A stretch of 64,000 nucleotides of DNA from Palaemon carinicauda (GCF_036898095.1 NC_090739.1:57908074-57972073); one strand, 5' to 3'. Counted from the stretch's first letter, positions 24,890-36,934 are shown. Notes: generated by a model not told the origin, from the letters alone. A program made the numbers and translations.

Positions 24890-27046
24890 CTACCGGAACT
24901 GCGTCACAATCGCTCGCCATTCATTCCTATTTCTAGCACGCTCTCTTGCCTCTCTCACATCTATCCTCCTATCACCCAGAGCTTTCTTCACACCATCCAT
25001 CCACCCAAACCTTGGCCTTCCTCTTGTACTTCTCCCATCAACTCTTGCATTCATCACCTTCTTTAGCAGACAGCCATTTTCCATTCTCTCAACATGGCCA
25101 AACCACCTCAACACATTCATATCCACTCTAGCCGTTAACTCATTTCTTACACCCGTTCTCTCCCTCACCACTTCGTTCCTAACCCTATCTACTCGAGATA
25201 CACCAGCCATACTCCTTAGACACTTCATCTCAAACACATTCAATTTCTGTCTCTCCATCACTTTCATTCCCCACAACTCCGATCCATACATCACAGTTGG
25301 TACAATCACTTTCTCATATAGAACTCTCTTTACATTCATGCCCAACCCTCTATTTTTTACTACTCCCTTAACTGCCCCCAACACTTTGCAACCTTCATTC
25401 ACTCTCTGACGTACATCTGCTTCCACTCCACCATTTGCTGCAACAACAGACCCCAAGTACTTAAACTGATCCACCTCCTCAAGTAACTCTCCATTCAACA
25501 TGACATTCAACCTTGCACCACCTTCCCTTCTCGTACATCTCATAACCTTACTCTTACCCACATTAACTCTCAACTTCCTTCTCTCACACACCCTTCCAAA
25601 TTCTGTCACTAGTCGGTCAAGCTTCTCTTCTGTGTCTGCTACCAGTACAGTATCATCCGCAAACAACAACTGATTTACCTCCCATTCATGGTCATTCTTG
25701 TCTACCAGTTTTAATCCTCGTCCAAGCACTCGAGCATTCACCTCTCTCACCACTCCATCAACATACAAGTTAAACAACCACGGCAATATCACACATCCCT
25801 GTCTCAGCCCCACTCTCACCGGAAACCAATTGCTCACTTCATTTCCTACTCTAACACGTGCTTTACTACCTTTGTAGAAACTTTTCACTGCTTGCAACAA
25901 CCTTCCACCAACTCCATATAACCTCATCACATTCCACATTGCTTCCCTATCAACTCTATCATACGCTTTCTCCAGATCCATAAACGCAACATACACCTCC
26001 TTACCTTTTGCTAAATATTTCTCGCATATCTGCCTAACTGTAAAAAATCTGATTCATATAACCCCTACCTCTTCTAAAACCACCCTGTACTTCCAAGATT
26101 GCATTCTCTGTTTTATCCTTAATCCTATTAATCATTACTCTACCATACACTTTTCCAACTACACTCAACAAACTAATACCTCTTGAATTACAACACTCAT
26201 GCACATCTCCCTTACCCTTATATAGTGGCACAATACATGCACAAACCCAATCTACTGGTACCATTGACAACACAAAACACATATTAAACAATCTCACCAA
26301 CCATTCAAGTACAGTCACACCCCCTTCCTTCAACATCTCAGCTTTCACACCATCCATACCAGATGCTTTTCCTACTTTCGTTTCATCTAGTGCTCTCCTC
26401 ACTTCCTCTATTGTAATCTCTCTCTCATTCTCATCTCCCATCACTGGCACCTCAACACCTGGAACAGCAATTATATCTGCCTCCCTATTATCCTCAACAT
26501 TCAGCAAATTTCCAAAATATTCCGCCCACCTTTTCCTTGCCTCCTCTCCTTTTAACAACCTTCCATTTCCATCTTTCACTTTCTCTTCAGTTCTTGCGCC
26601 AGCCTTCCTTACTCTCTTCACTTCTTTCCAAAACTTCTTCTTATTCTCTTCATATGACTGACCCAATCCCTGACCCCACCTCAGGTCAGCTGCCCTCTTT
26701 GCCTCACGTACCTTGCGCTTTACTTCCACATTATCCTCTCTATATTTTTCATACTTCTCTATACTATTACTCTGCAGCCATTCTTCAAAAGCCCTCTTTT
26801 TCTCTTCCACTTTTACCTTCACTCCTTCATTCCACCATTCACTGCCCTTCTTCATGCTGCCTCCAACAACCTTCTTGCCACATACATCACTTGCAATCCC
26901 AACAAAATTTTCTTTTACTAACTTCCACTCCTCCTCTAAATTACCAGTTTCTCTTACTCTCACCTCGTCATATGCCATTTTCAACCTTTCCTGATATTTA
27001 CTTTTTACCCCCGGTTTTATTAGCTCTTCTACCCTCACTAGCTCCC
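24890..27046 (-). pseudogene. non-LTR retrotransposon reverse transcriptase, 5'-truncated
   Basis: Two minus-strand frames (27038-26034, then 25996-24890) make one ORF of about 700 codons broken by a single frameshift. A run of six T on the minus strand (26042-26047) appears to hold one extra base. The N-terminal part has linker sequence (Trp-Trp-Asn-Glu-Gly-Val, Lys-Lys-Phe-Trp-Lys-Glu-Val) and early RT blocks (Lys-Ala-Ser-Gly-Met-Asp-Gly, Arg-Gly-Ile-Ser-Leu-Leu). The second frame has Phe-Met-Asp-Leu-Glu-Lys-Ala-Tyr-Asp, Gly-Leu-Arg-Gln-Gly-Cys and the catalytic Phe-Ala-Asp-Asp, and continues to a C-terminal Arg-Trp-Phe-Gly-His-Val-Glu-Arg region. The upstream endonuclease is missing. It is the best-preserved LINE here. 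Confidence 0.93.
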
Positions 27047-27059
27047 TTTTACATCCACC

Positions 27060-27469
27060 ATTAAAAGAAGAAATACAAGATTGATAGACATCAATACCTG
27101 TTAATAAATAAAACTAATGAATATTACTAGGTATGTTATAATGCTAGGTATTGGAGGCAAAAAAAAATAATAGATGCAAATCATATAAAGAAATTATATC
27201 ATAAGACGCAAAGCAATATTTTTTTGTTTTCTATTTATGGTAATGTTTTGAATTACGTGTATAAGTGAGCAGGTTTGTGTCGGTTGCATAATCTCCATCT
27301 GTTAGTTACTGTGATATATTGCCTTTTTTATTTTATTATTTTATAACAATCCTTTATTCATCATTTATTTTCTATATTTAAAGTAATATATTCCATTTTA
27401 TTTTGTTATTTATTATGTATTTATTTTATTTCTATTTGTTGGCTTTTTTTCATCCTTTTTTATCATATG
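27060..27469. other. unannotated AT-rich DNA
   Basis: T-rich, no ORF and no repeat match in the window. Confidence 0.45.
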
Positions 27470-27625
27470 CAGTGCTGGGCACTAGCGTCACCAGTTGCGC
27501 CATTGCGTCGATAACAGACCGACCATTTCAGGAACGCCTAACGCAATGACGCTAAAATCAAAAAGCGTCGCAATGACGTTAGCGCAAATTCTTTGTCGCA
27601 AATAGAATTTTGCGTCATTTTCCCC
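27470..27625. repeat. possible hAT-like terminus with subterminal GCGTC motifs
   Basis: CAGTGCTGGGCACTAGCG at 27470 has the CAGTG...GGGCA form of hAT terminal repeats. Within 150 bases there are at least six GCGTC/GACGC motifs, including gcaatgacg twice. No opposite end or transposase is seen in the window, so this is only a candidate. Confidence 0.35.
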
Positions 27626-27742
27626 TTACAACCAAGTTTTCTGTGTAATCATCTAGTCATCTTGCTTTAGTGCCAATTTAATTTTGCTTTGTTTTCTTGA
27701 TTTGTTTTGGGGGACTTTTCATTTTCTTGTGAAAACTAGAAT

Positions 27743-27746
<4 letters not shown>

Positions 27747-27816
<70 letters not shown>
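27747..27816. repeat. (GA)n microsatellite
   Basis: About 70 bases of (GA)n. Confidence 0.97.
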
Positions 27817-27818
<2 letters not shown>

Positions 27819-28156
27819 GTTACCGTACGTACTTAACTAAATGATAACTACTTCTATTTAAATAATTACATTTATTCATTAAACGATTTATAACCTATTA
27901 GGCTCATAGTTTATAGATTGTAGTTTAAGTTTGTACTACTGTGATGCTATGATTATGATAAAGTAACAAAATAGAACGAATCAACTAACTAAAATGAGTA
28001 ACAGATAAGTAGCCTATAATAAAATAAAAATAGAGGGAGCTGAGTTTTAATTTTAATTAAATAATCCAAATAATATCGAAGACAAATTAGTGAATAATTA
28101 GAATATATCATATATAAATGACAAAATCAATTGAATTATAAAATATCTATTTTCTA

Positions 28157-28157
<1 letters not shown>
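27817..28157. other. unannotated AT-rich DNA
   Basis: No ORF or repeat match seen. Confidence 0.45.
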
Positions 28158-28255
<98 letters not shown>

Positions 28256-28278
28256 TATATATATATATATATATATAT
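28158..28278. repeat. (CA)n/(AT)n microsatellite
   Basis: (CA)n about 28158-28188 followed by (AT)n to 28278, directly abutting an LTR copy. Confidence 0.97.
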
Positions 28279-28865
28279 CTTACAAAGCTGGTCTAGTGTA
28301 GAGTAAATATAGTAGTTTATTCATGATTTACTTATATATTTCGTATGTGCTTTAAAGAGATTAATAGCCATGTCTTAAAATTAGTTCCCTTCGTGTAGAT
28401 ATAAGATTTGTGGGTAAATTACGTAAGACTTTCTTCGTTAATTTCATTGTATTCTTCATTCAAGTCAGTATATGTAAATTTCGTTATTTTCAAGAATTAG
28501 CTTTATATTTCACATATTTTTGTTACAAAGTAATCTGTTTAAGAGGGTTATATGACTGTACGAGTTATGAACAAGGGCTTATGTAATGTTCTTTTATATT
28601 TTTATGAGGTATTGCATTATTTTTTACAGAAAATACACAATTCTTATTTTGCCATGTGCTTTGGAATGATCTCGAAAATTCCTAGAGTTAGGTTGCATCT
28701 TTTTTTTTTTAATTCCGAGAGGAGAGGGTGGGCGGAGCTGGCTGAGAGAGTTGCCGTCAACGGGGTTGGTTCTCCTGTTCGATACATGATAGTTGATAAC
28801 TCTAACGCCCCTAGGCCAACCCCCATGCTTCCAGATCTATTTAGAAATTTCTGTAAGTAGTTAAG

Positions 28866-28905
<40 letters not shown>

Positions 28906-29365
28906 CGACCCCAGGGATGCATAGATCAGATAGAGAATTTCAGCCTTCAGTCATAGCCATCTCCCCCTCTCTCCCTCACACACCTCTCAGTGTATTGTTT
29001 AAAAGTGTTCAGTGAAATCTCAACGTTTCGGTGTGACAGGTTTTTATATACATAATGAGTATTTATAAAATTTCTCTTAGAGTTTTTCTAACTGGCCTGT
29101 AGTAACAAGAAAGGTATTCGTATCGTTATCTGGTTAACTATATTCATTGAGTGTTAAGACCAACTGAATAGTGTGTAAAATTTAGTTTCAAGTGAAACAA
29201 GTGATTGTATAATTTTCATAGATTTTGTTTATTTTGTTTTAGTCTAATATTTTATTGAGATTTAATATTTCGAGTCAGGTGATTATAATTTTCAGTGTAA
29301 TCATTTCTTTTGTCTTAGTCTAAGGTTTATTCATATTTGATATTTCGAATCAAATGATTATATAA
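28279..29365 (+). repeat. LTR fragment of the Gmr1-like gypsy family
   Basis: Matches the 54826 LTR from its first bases ('aagctggtctagtgt') through 'gaacaagggcttatgtaa', 'atatttttatgaggtattgc', 'gttgataactct', 'aggccaac' and the later 'gtcttagtctaaggttta' blocks, with substantial divergence. It has an internal (AT)n at about 28870-28905. It stops at 29365, where the DIRS-like terminal repeat begins, so it is about 1.09 kb of an LTR of about 1.45 kb. Frames within it (28552-28860) are not genes. Confidence 0.8.
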
Positions 29366-29970
29366 TTTTTTGGGCTCAGCCATGTAGTCCTGATGGAAGG
29401 TTCCTTTAGGTAGCTTTCTAAGGGATATTTGCTAAAGTGATACTCCCAGAGAATTAATCATAGGTCTCCAGAATTCTAACTCCTGGCTCGAGTATCCTTA
29501 ATATATCTTTAAGGATATCGCATAATATCAGGGGACGTATTTTTTGTTACGATACATAGCAGTCTTCACCCCGAATAGATTTAACTCTTTGAGGGGGAAG
29601 ATTAGCAAACGAACATGGAGCCGTTATCAAGGTACCCGGTGGACCCCCTCCCTGTACTACTAAAGCCCATCATTCCTTTCAACTGTAGCATTTAAGCTAA
29701 GTACGCTCCCACGTTTCACTCGGTGATGTTATGATTTATTGGATTATTATCATGCAATATCCAACATCTTCATCCTCTGGAAAGTTGAGTATTTGATCTT
29801 TCCTTTGTATAATTTACAGCTCCCTTCTCACAGTTGAATTTGTATAATTCAAGTGTGTTAAGTGGAGCGCAGCCAACCCCAGAGGCGGCCCTTTTGAGAC
29901 CGCTGTCACACATCATAAATGCAAATTATTTAGTTAGTAGTGCGACGCTCCCGTTATTTAGCTATAAATA
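29366..29970 (+). repeat. left inverted terminal repeat of DIRS-like element
   Basis: Inverted copy of 40386-40990, including blocks 'gtcctgatggaaggttcctt', 'ggtacccggtggaccccctc' and 'ctcccttctcacagttgaat'. The last shared block is 'agctataaa' near 29970. Confidence 0.88.
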
Positions 29971-31564
29971 AACTTTTATCTAGTTAGGCAAATTATACTA
30001 GTGAAGATTGCATACATTTAATATTTCCTCTTCCGATATGTAACATTACTTTAGTATACGATGAGGGCCCCGGTGGTATCACTCATAGCCGCGATCCCAA
30101 CCCAAGTTAGGCTAGCCTAACCCGTTCTGTATAAGTTAGTAATGTAAATCCCATTGTTTAACCTCTTCTATCATTCCTATTAATTCGGTTGGGGATATAT
30201 ATACCCTAGAATTTATTGGTATAATTCGATACATTTCTCTTCTAGAGAAAAGAGGATAAACCCTTCCTTCCCCCTGAGCACCGCCATCCCAAACGGCAAC
30301 CCTATCTTTCGTCATCGCTACCGAGTAGTTAACTCCGGCTTGACTTAGATAGTTTTTTACCGTTGATCTTCTTTGCCAACGAATATCCCAGCTTTGAAGT
30401 ATGATGGTAACTCAGGGTGTATTGTCTTGCAGCCAACAATGTCGCCGACAGGGGAATCATGATTCCTCTGCTACCCACGGCGTTGTCAGCATGGGAAGCT
30501 ATGCTTCCTAACTTTACAACTGAAAGTAGGCGGCATACCTGCTGCGGCCTTTCTCCCTTGTAGACTATAAGACATGTCTTATAGCCGACAATGTCACCGA
30601 CAGGGGAATTCTTATTCCTCTGCCGACCACGACGGCGTCGGCACAGGAAGCCATGCTTCCTTGGTTTACAGCCAAAAGTAGGCGACATGCTTCCCGCCGC
30701 CTTTCTCCCCTCCAAACTATAAGACCATTTTCCCTCCCCCCTCTGTCCTTTAGTGTCGGCCTAACCGTCACAATGTTCTTTTGGCCGGTATTCTACAATC
30801 ATCCCGGCTTGCCGGGTTGACTAAATTGCCGGCCGGGTCCTTACCAGCGGCGGTTGGGTTGCCGCCTCGGCCAACTCCCCCTTATGTCCTTCCTTCACCG
30901 GAAGCAAATATCCCGGGGGGAAAGACTGAGCCGGCCCTGACGGCTGCCAGTAGGAAACCCATTATACTCTTGAGAATTCTTCAGTCCTCTCTTGGACTGC
31001 CATACACAAACCTTGCAACCGGCAGTACAGCCGGCGGCAAAAGTTGTGGCTGGATGGAAGCGAATCAAATGCATTCCTCCCCTTCCATTAGAACTCTCAT
31101 TCTGGGAAGGAGATAGTAGGTGGCAGTAGCCCTCCTACACTTTCAATTATTGTGCTAAACCATAATAACAGGAAATACTCCTTTACATTCTTTCTCTCTC
31201 TATCAGTTAGTGCCGCCAGGCACTAGCCTAACTCCGGTAGTATACCGGTAAAACTAAAGTATACAACAATATAGTAGCCAGTATATCTGCAGTATATAAC
31301 AATACAGCAGTTAGAAAACTACAGTATACAATAATACAGTAGTACAAGTATTTCTAACATATTGTGTGTATCCTTTCACAGTCTATTGTTGGGACCGTAT
31401 AATATGTTGAGGTGAAGTATTCCCTCAACATCCTGATGAATCCTTTGATTATTGGGACACTTATAAATCACTGTTCAGTATTGATAATCTACAAGTGGAG
31501 TAGTTAGTGTAAATATTCTCTGACTCTGGCTCTACGTATGGGAGTTATTCCACTCTGTATTTTC
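29971..31564 (+). other. DIRS-like 5' leader region with tandem duplications
   Basis: GC-richer than its surroundings. A unit of about 150 bp is duplicated head to tail (about 30423-30573 and 30574-30725; shared blocks 'ccgacaggggaat', 'aaagtaggcg' and 'actataagaca'). A minisatellite of 'cagtatacaataatacagta' type lies at about 31255-31350. The open frames at 30329-30771 (-) and 30781-31116 (+) encode no domain I recognise. Immediately before gag, 'tattttcccttatag' is shaped like a 3' splice site. Confidence 0.5.
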
Positions 31565-33140
31565 CCTTATAGGATTTGGAGAAGAGATCCCTGACACTAC
31601 AGAGTCAAGGGATACAGCAAGAGAAACTCTTTGGAGGTGGGTAAGAGGGTTCCAGAAGAACTCTCTGGGACCTTACCTACCTAATAAATCTTTGCTGTAC
31701 CTTCTGTTCCCTAAGGCCCAATTCAATGCGGCTGTGCCCCAGGTACAGGTCAAGCCTCTCTTCATCCAACTGACAGTGGATGCAATCATTAACAAGGCAC
31801 TGGAAGGCAGGGATATCCACCAAGAACGGATATCGTAGGTGTCTACCGACACCGAAAAGGACCTTCTACAAGAGAACCTTGAAGATGTGGTTCAACCACC
31901 TATGGAGGAAGATGGATCCGCTTCGATGGTAACTGATGACCCTCAGTTTTCCATGGCGGCATATCAACCTGTGCCGTCAACCTCTTTAGCCCCAACTCCC
32001 CAACTGGATGTGCAGGTCGGCAGAAGCGAAGCACTCCTAAAGTCGATACAGCAGATATTGGCAGTGTTTCGGAAGGAACAGCAGGAGATTAAACAAGATC
32101 TCAAAGAGACGAAAAAAGAGGTAAGGGAAGGGAAATGCTCTGGCACTTCTAGAGTCTTTGCTAAGCTTTTTAGAGTATCTGACTTACCTCACTGCTCCGA
32201 AACCAACCCCTGGAGGTACACAGAGCACATGCCCATGATGAATGGGAAGCTCTATATCTCCTTGAAGTTGGGGGCCAAACCCCTTGAAGATCTCCAATTC
32301 TGGCCTAGCTTTTCGGCATACCCAGATTGTTACATGAGACTGCAGGATGAACCAGCATCCCATGAGGAGATGGTACCGAAGGAAGTCATTATCTTTGAGC
32401 ATGACAAGGCACAGGCTACCTATCCAAGACACTAAAAGGAGCTGGATATAACAACTCCAAAGTCTCAGCATTGAGTAAGAGGCATCCTACCTTTATTGCT
32501 CCTTCCTCCAGAGCTTTCCCATTTTCGTTGAAAGCCCTTGACTGTGTCATGAGAGCAGTCGATGAGGGCAAACCATGCCCAGTGCTAGAGGAATGTAAAC
32601 CATTATCTCTAGCCATGCCTACCTGCGAGGAGATGTAGAACAAAGTTCATCTGACCTTCTCCGTCTCTAAGTTGGATCCGAGATAGCAGGTCAGCAGTTC
32701 AATGAGAACCTTCCAAAGCTGCCAGAGCATCTTTTGAGAAAGGAACTGGAGACAAAAGAGAGACTAGCCGCTTCTTTGTCTCATCAGAAGTGCCTGGAAA
32801 TGTGTGCAGACCTTACCAACGCCCCAGACATGTATATGGTCTTAGCCAAGTCCCACATGGGTACCCTTGTGAAGGACTTGTATGCCTTCGTCAGTTCCAG
32901 GAGGGCCTGTAGAGAGCATGTGTTTGCCGTTTAACCCAGGAAGCTGATAACTTCATGCATCTGGGGCTAGTAGCTCAATCACCTGTGTTTAACCCGGGTT
33001 TTGAGAGGCACACAACTACCTTTCGACCCTACAAAGGTAGAGTCTTCAAAAAGAGGTTCCTCAAGAAACCCCTCAACGGGTAGAGGAGGACGCGGTCACG
33101 GAAATAAGTCCTCAGGAACCTCTCAGCAATGAGAGGCTCC
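31565..33140 (+). pseudogene. DIRS-like gag
   Basis: From 31565 the sequence is collinear with the gag on the minus strand at 43584-41938, sharing blocks such as Trp-Val-Arg-Gly-Phe-Gln, Glu-Glu-Asp-x-Ser-Ala and Met-Met-Asn-Gly-Lys-Leu-Tyr-Ile-Ser-Leu-Lys. The longest intact part is 31839-32435, preceded by an in-frame TAG at 31836-31838. A frameshift near 32425, a TAG at about 32636 and a TAA at 32932-32934 break the rest, and there is a deletion after 32934 relative to the other copy. The N-terminal Cys-rich block of the other copy is missing here. The tail is Arg/Gly/Ser-rich. Role assignment rests on position and DIRS precedent. Confidence 0.75.
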
Positions 33141-33699
33141 AGGTAGGAGGGAGACTCTTCCACTTTCGGGATCGTTGGACCTTCGATTCCTGGGCCCACA
33201 ATCTAATCAAGAATGGACTCGGCTGGAAATGGAAGAAAATTTCACCCCCTTTTGTACAATTCTTCCAACACTCCACCCCCTTATTGGAAGAATATACCTC
33301 AGAACTCTTGAACAAAAAGGTAATAAGAAAAGTGAGGTCCATCAAATTCCAGGGAAGGCTTTTTTGTGTTCCCAAGAAGGACTCGGACAAACTCAGAGTC
33401 ATTCTAGACTTGTCTCCACTCAACAAGTTCATCGAGAACCACAAGTTCCGGAATCTTACCTTACAACACATAAGGACCCTTCTACCAAAAGGGGCGTACA
33501 CAGTCTCAATAGACCTGGCAGATGCTTACTGGTACCTACCAGTCAGCCACCCCATCTCCTCGTACCTAGGATTCAGGATACAGAAGACAAAGTATGTCTT
33601 CACAGCCATGCCCTTTGGGCTAAACATAGCCCAAAGAATATTCACAAAACTTGCGGGTACAATCGTCCAACAACTACGCTTAGAAGGAATTCAGGTAGG
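33141..33699 (+). pseudogene. DIRS-like reverse transcriptase, N-terminal half
   Basis: The 33284-33699 frame encodes a DIRS1-type RT: Phe-Cys-Val-Pro-Lys-Lys, Arg-Val-Ile-Leu-Asp-Leu-Ser-Pro-Leu-Asn, the catalytic Ser-Ile-Asp-Leu-Ala-Asp-Ala-Tyr (about 33505), Ala-Met-Pro-Phe-Gly-Leu and Phe-Thr-Lys-Leu-Ala. The frame then runs into the hAT-like insertion at 33700, just before the second catalytic motif. The upstream part (33141-33283) fits the same domain in the same register with Arg-Trp-Thr-Phe-Asp-Ser-Trp. Confidence 0.9.
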
Positions 33700-34479
33700 C
33701 AGTGGTTCCCAACCTTTTTTTTCAGGTGACCCCAATCATGCACCTCAAGCCATGACCACGACCCCACTAGTTTAGTTGTATACGTATTATTATATATTAC
33801 TAGTTGTTGGCTGTAAAAGTAAGGGACAGCAGATCTCCTTCTATTAGAGAGGTACTATAAGGTTGGAAAAGACAAAAATAACATCATTAAATATTATTAT
33901 AGCATTATAAATTTAAGGCTTAATATCAATAAAAAAAAACATTTCTGGAATAATATTTTGTCACATTCCACAAAAACAAACTAAAAGTATAAATGTTTTC
34001 TGTTAAATGGTAAACTGATTTTAATGGGAGCCTTGGGCCTGGATCATGCTGCTAAGTTTCTCTATTCGTCGTTCAGTCTTAGAAAGTGCTACCCTCAAAT
34101 CATGTTCAGGTTGCAGCCGATTTCTGTTTTCTGTTTTGATGGCAGTCTGCCAAGGAGAAGGGGAAGGAGCCGAGGAGAGAAGAGGGGATGGGGACCAATA
34201 AAAGAGAAGAGTAGGGGAACAAGGAAAGAGAAGGATGGTTGAGAGAATATGAAATAAGTAGAGACGGAGGCAAGGAAAGATAACAAGGAGTAATAAAGAA
34301 AGAGGGTAGGTAGTAAGGAAAGTGAAGGAGCAAGGAACAAGGAGGAGGAGGTGTAGACAGGAGGGGAGGGGTCAAGGGAGGAGTAACAAGGAAAAGAGGT
34401 GTAATATATTTGCAAATTGCAGTATATAAGACGAAGCAGAAAACGAGAAAATCAGTGATATACAGCACTCCAAATCTCG

Positions 34480-34546
34480 CCAAAACAACATACCTCAAAA
34501 ACCAACCATATACAATACTCCAAATCTCTAAACCACCGCCAAAATA
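34480..34546 (+). repeat. ~56-bp minisatellite, left part
   Basis: Unit of the type ctcaaaaaccaaccatatac + aatactccaaatctctaaac + accgccaaaacaa. One unit and a partial lie left of the LINE insertion and the remainder at 35703-35885. Confidence 0.75.
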
Positions 34547-35702
34547 ACAATTATTTTTTGCAAATGATGCCTTAATAATTGCAGAGGATATACATAATGC
34601 AAAGCGTAACATCCAGATATTAGTAGTTCTGGTAAAATATGTGGGTTAAAAACTAATAAAGAAAAGAGTAATATTATGATTTACAATATAAAAGAAAAGT
34701 AGTAGAAAGTTTAACATACTAGGAATAAAGCTAGACAATAATAGGAATATATTTAAAACTCAGAAAAGGGTAATGATAGAAAAAGCACAAAAATTAACTA
34801 ATCTAACATATTCAGTTATAGTGAAAAGTTGCAATAAAGTAATGATAAGAAAAACATTCTGGAAAAGTATTGCTTTACCATCTATTTTGTATGGAACAAG
34901 TATTATAAATCTAACAGAAACTGAAATAGAGAAACTACAAAGAATAGAAAATGGGGTATACAGGAAGATTTTATGTGCCACTAAAAGCACAGCTAATACT
35001 ACTCTAAGAGGGGAGATAGGTGCATCTTCTATGAAGGCAAGGGTGATGGATGGGAAGCTGCAGTGGGAATGGGAAGAAGGAAGTAATGAAAAAAATTATC
35101 CTGGATATTCAAGAAAAAGAAGGAAGATGGTGGAAACAACCTGCAAAGTATTTGGAAGAATTAAGTTTAGGCATAAGACAGATAAGAAGAATGAACAAGG
35201 CAGAAATAAAATCGGAAACCAAAAAGTGGGATACTGAAAAGTGGAAAGAAGAAATAGAAAGTAAAGTGAGCTTAGAAATATATAGAACGTGGAAGAAAGA
35301 AATTAAAGAAGAGTTACTTTATGACAATACATTTGCTCCAGCGATATTTTTTAGAGCAAGAACTAATACGTTAAAACTACATATTGTAAATAGACACAAT
35401 GGGGGGGGGGGGAATGTAAATTGTAATTTTTTTGAAAATGAGGAGGAAGATTTGATAAATTTTTTTTTGTTTTGCCAGGGTATATACTATATAGAAAAAA
35501 AAGGAATGAAGTAATTGAGCTACAACAACCATACGACGAAGACCTAAAGAAAATAGGATTATCTTTATTTAGTGAAACAAATATAGAAAAGAAAAAAGAA
35601 GTATTAAACCTGATGTGGAAGAAAAGACAAAACAGTACAAGAAGATAAACTTTGGAGGCACTGTTGTAAAGGCTATGCCTCACCCCAGAACCTGAACCTG
35701 AA
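34547..35702 (+). pseudogene. LINE 3' fragment (RT C-terminus) inside the hAT-like element
   Basis: Starts at the RT catalytic box, here mutated to Phe-Ala-Asn-Asp (34553-34564 approximately), and continues with Leu-Pro-Ser-Ile-Leu-Tyr-Gly-Thr (about 34870) and Ile-Glu-Lys-Leu-Gln-Arg. A frameshift near 35070 leads to the 35050-35514 frame with Trp-Lys-Glu-Glu-Ile-Glu and Arg-Ala-Arg-Thr-Asn-Thr. A run of 12 G at about 35401-35412 and T-runs add damage. Coding ends near 35647 and is followed by a (CTGAAC)n tail at about 35683-35702. It is a 5'-truncated insertion typical of target-primed reverse transcription. Confidence 0.85.
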
Positions 35703-35885
35703 CCTGAACAACCTCAAAAACCAACCATATACAATACTCCAAATCTCTAAAAAACCGCCAAAACAACAACCTCAAAAACAAACGACATAAAATTCTCCAA
35801 ACCTCTAAACGACTGCCAAAACAACAACCTCAAAAACCAGCGACATAAAATCCTCCAAGTCTCTAAACAACCGTCAAAACAACAC
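35703..35885 (+). repeat. ~56-bp minisatellite, right part
   Basis: Three tandem units starting 'ctcaaaaacc(a)acc/aaacgacataa' and ending 'aaaacaacaac', a continuation of the array at 34480-34546. Confidence 0.8.
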
Positions 35886-36860
35886 CCTTTTCAACCAAGT
35901 GACCAAGAACATACAAATAAAATTACACATCTAATAGCACAATAAATGAAATAACTATAAAAGCAACACAAACTCACAAGAGGTAAATAAAAAGGAGGGG
36001 GAGGAGTAAAGAGGAGGGGAGGAAGGGGAGGTGGCAAGGAAATATCGAAGAGGAGGGGAGAGGGGCAAGAAGGAGGGGGAGAGGAGGGGAAGGCGGCAAG
36101 AAGGAGGGGAAGGGGGCAAAAAGGAGGGGGAGAGGAGGGGAGGGGGGCAAGAAGGAGGGGGAGAGGAGGGGAGGGGTAATAAAGAACCAGGAGGAGAAGG
36201 GGCGTGGAAAGACGGGGAAGGGGTAAGAGGAGCAAGGAAAGGGTGGCAAAGGGAAAGAGGAAAATGTAGTAGGGGAGGGCATGAAAAGTGGCCCCTCCTC
36301 CTTCCCTGGCCCCTCTCCTTCTCTTCCTCTTCCCTTACCCATCTCTCTCTTTAAATATGGTGGGGGGGGGTAAAATGTGGTTTTAGAAGCCTCATTTATG
36401 AACACTGTGATAGGCTATCATCTCACTGACATACTGTGGTGCAATACTTCGTCAGCAAGGGAAGTACTCAGTTTCTATTTTCGGCATACCACTTTTTCGT
36501 GAGTAATTAAGAATTTTAAAGAAACAAAGACTGAGTGCAACCTATTCAGCACATTCGAAATCACTATACAGGTATAAATGCATCAACTTACCAATATAAG
36601 ACGAACAAATTGCAGACAGTGTTTCCCACTGCGGCAGTACAGCTGGAGTGGCTGCCTGGTTGGACGTAGACGGTGATGCTGTTCACGTATCAAATGCGTA
36701 CAGCACTCAGGGATACCACTATTAAAATTTAGTTTTTTAATATTTATATTTGAATAGATATATACAAGTCGAATAATAAAGATCCACAAATACGTTTATA
36801 TATTTTTTCTTTACTGCGAGTTCTGCCATATTTTGAATTTTTATTTTTATTTTGATATTT
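35886..36860. other. hAT-like interior, polypurine region
   Basis: About 35990-36290 is strongly G/A on the + strand (ggaggggaaggcggcaagaa-like units repeated loosely), switching to C/T at 36295-36350. Open frames on either strand are low complexity. No domain seen to 36860. Confidence 0.6.
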
Positions 36861-36934
36861 TGAGATTTTAGCGACCCCAGGAAAAGCACTTGGCGACCCC
36901 ACTTGGGGTCACGACCCCAGGGTTGGGAAACCTG

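Larger units (their letters stand above)
33700..36934. mobile_element. hAT-like DNA element inserted in DIRS RT
   Basis: The left end CAGTGGTTCCCAACCTTTTT and the inverted right end (CAGGTTTCCCAACCCTGGGG on the minus strand) are hAT-type terminal repeats. Both are followed by a subterminal GACCCC motif. The flanking 8-mers are caggtagg (33692-33699) and gagatagt (36935-36942), which share 5 of 8 bases; 8 bp is the hAT duplication size. No transposase ORF is visible, so it is non-autonomous. It contains a LINE fragment, a minisatellite and long purine-rich tracts. Confidence 0.82.

Noticed and set aside
26537..27064. Plus-strand open frames of 90-175 codons
   Set aside because: They are antisense shadows of the minus-strand LINE RT; the minus strand carries the RT motifs.
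30781..31116. Pro/Gly/Ala-rich plus-strand frame as a protein
   Set aside because: It lies in the DIRS leader, overlaps tandem GC-rich repeats in composition and has no domain or conserved partner in the second copy.
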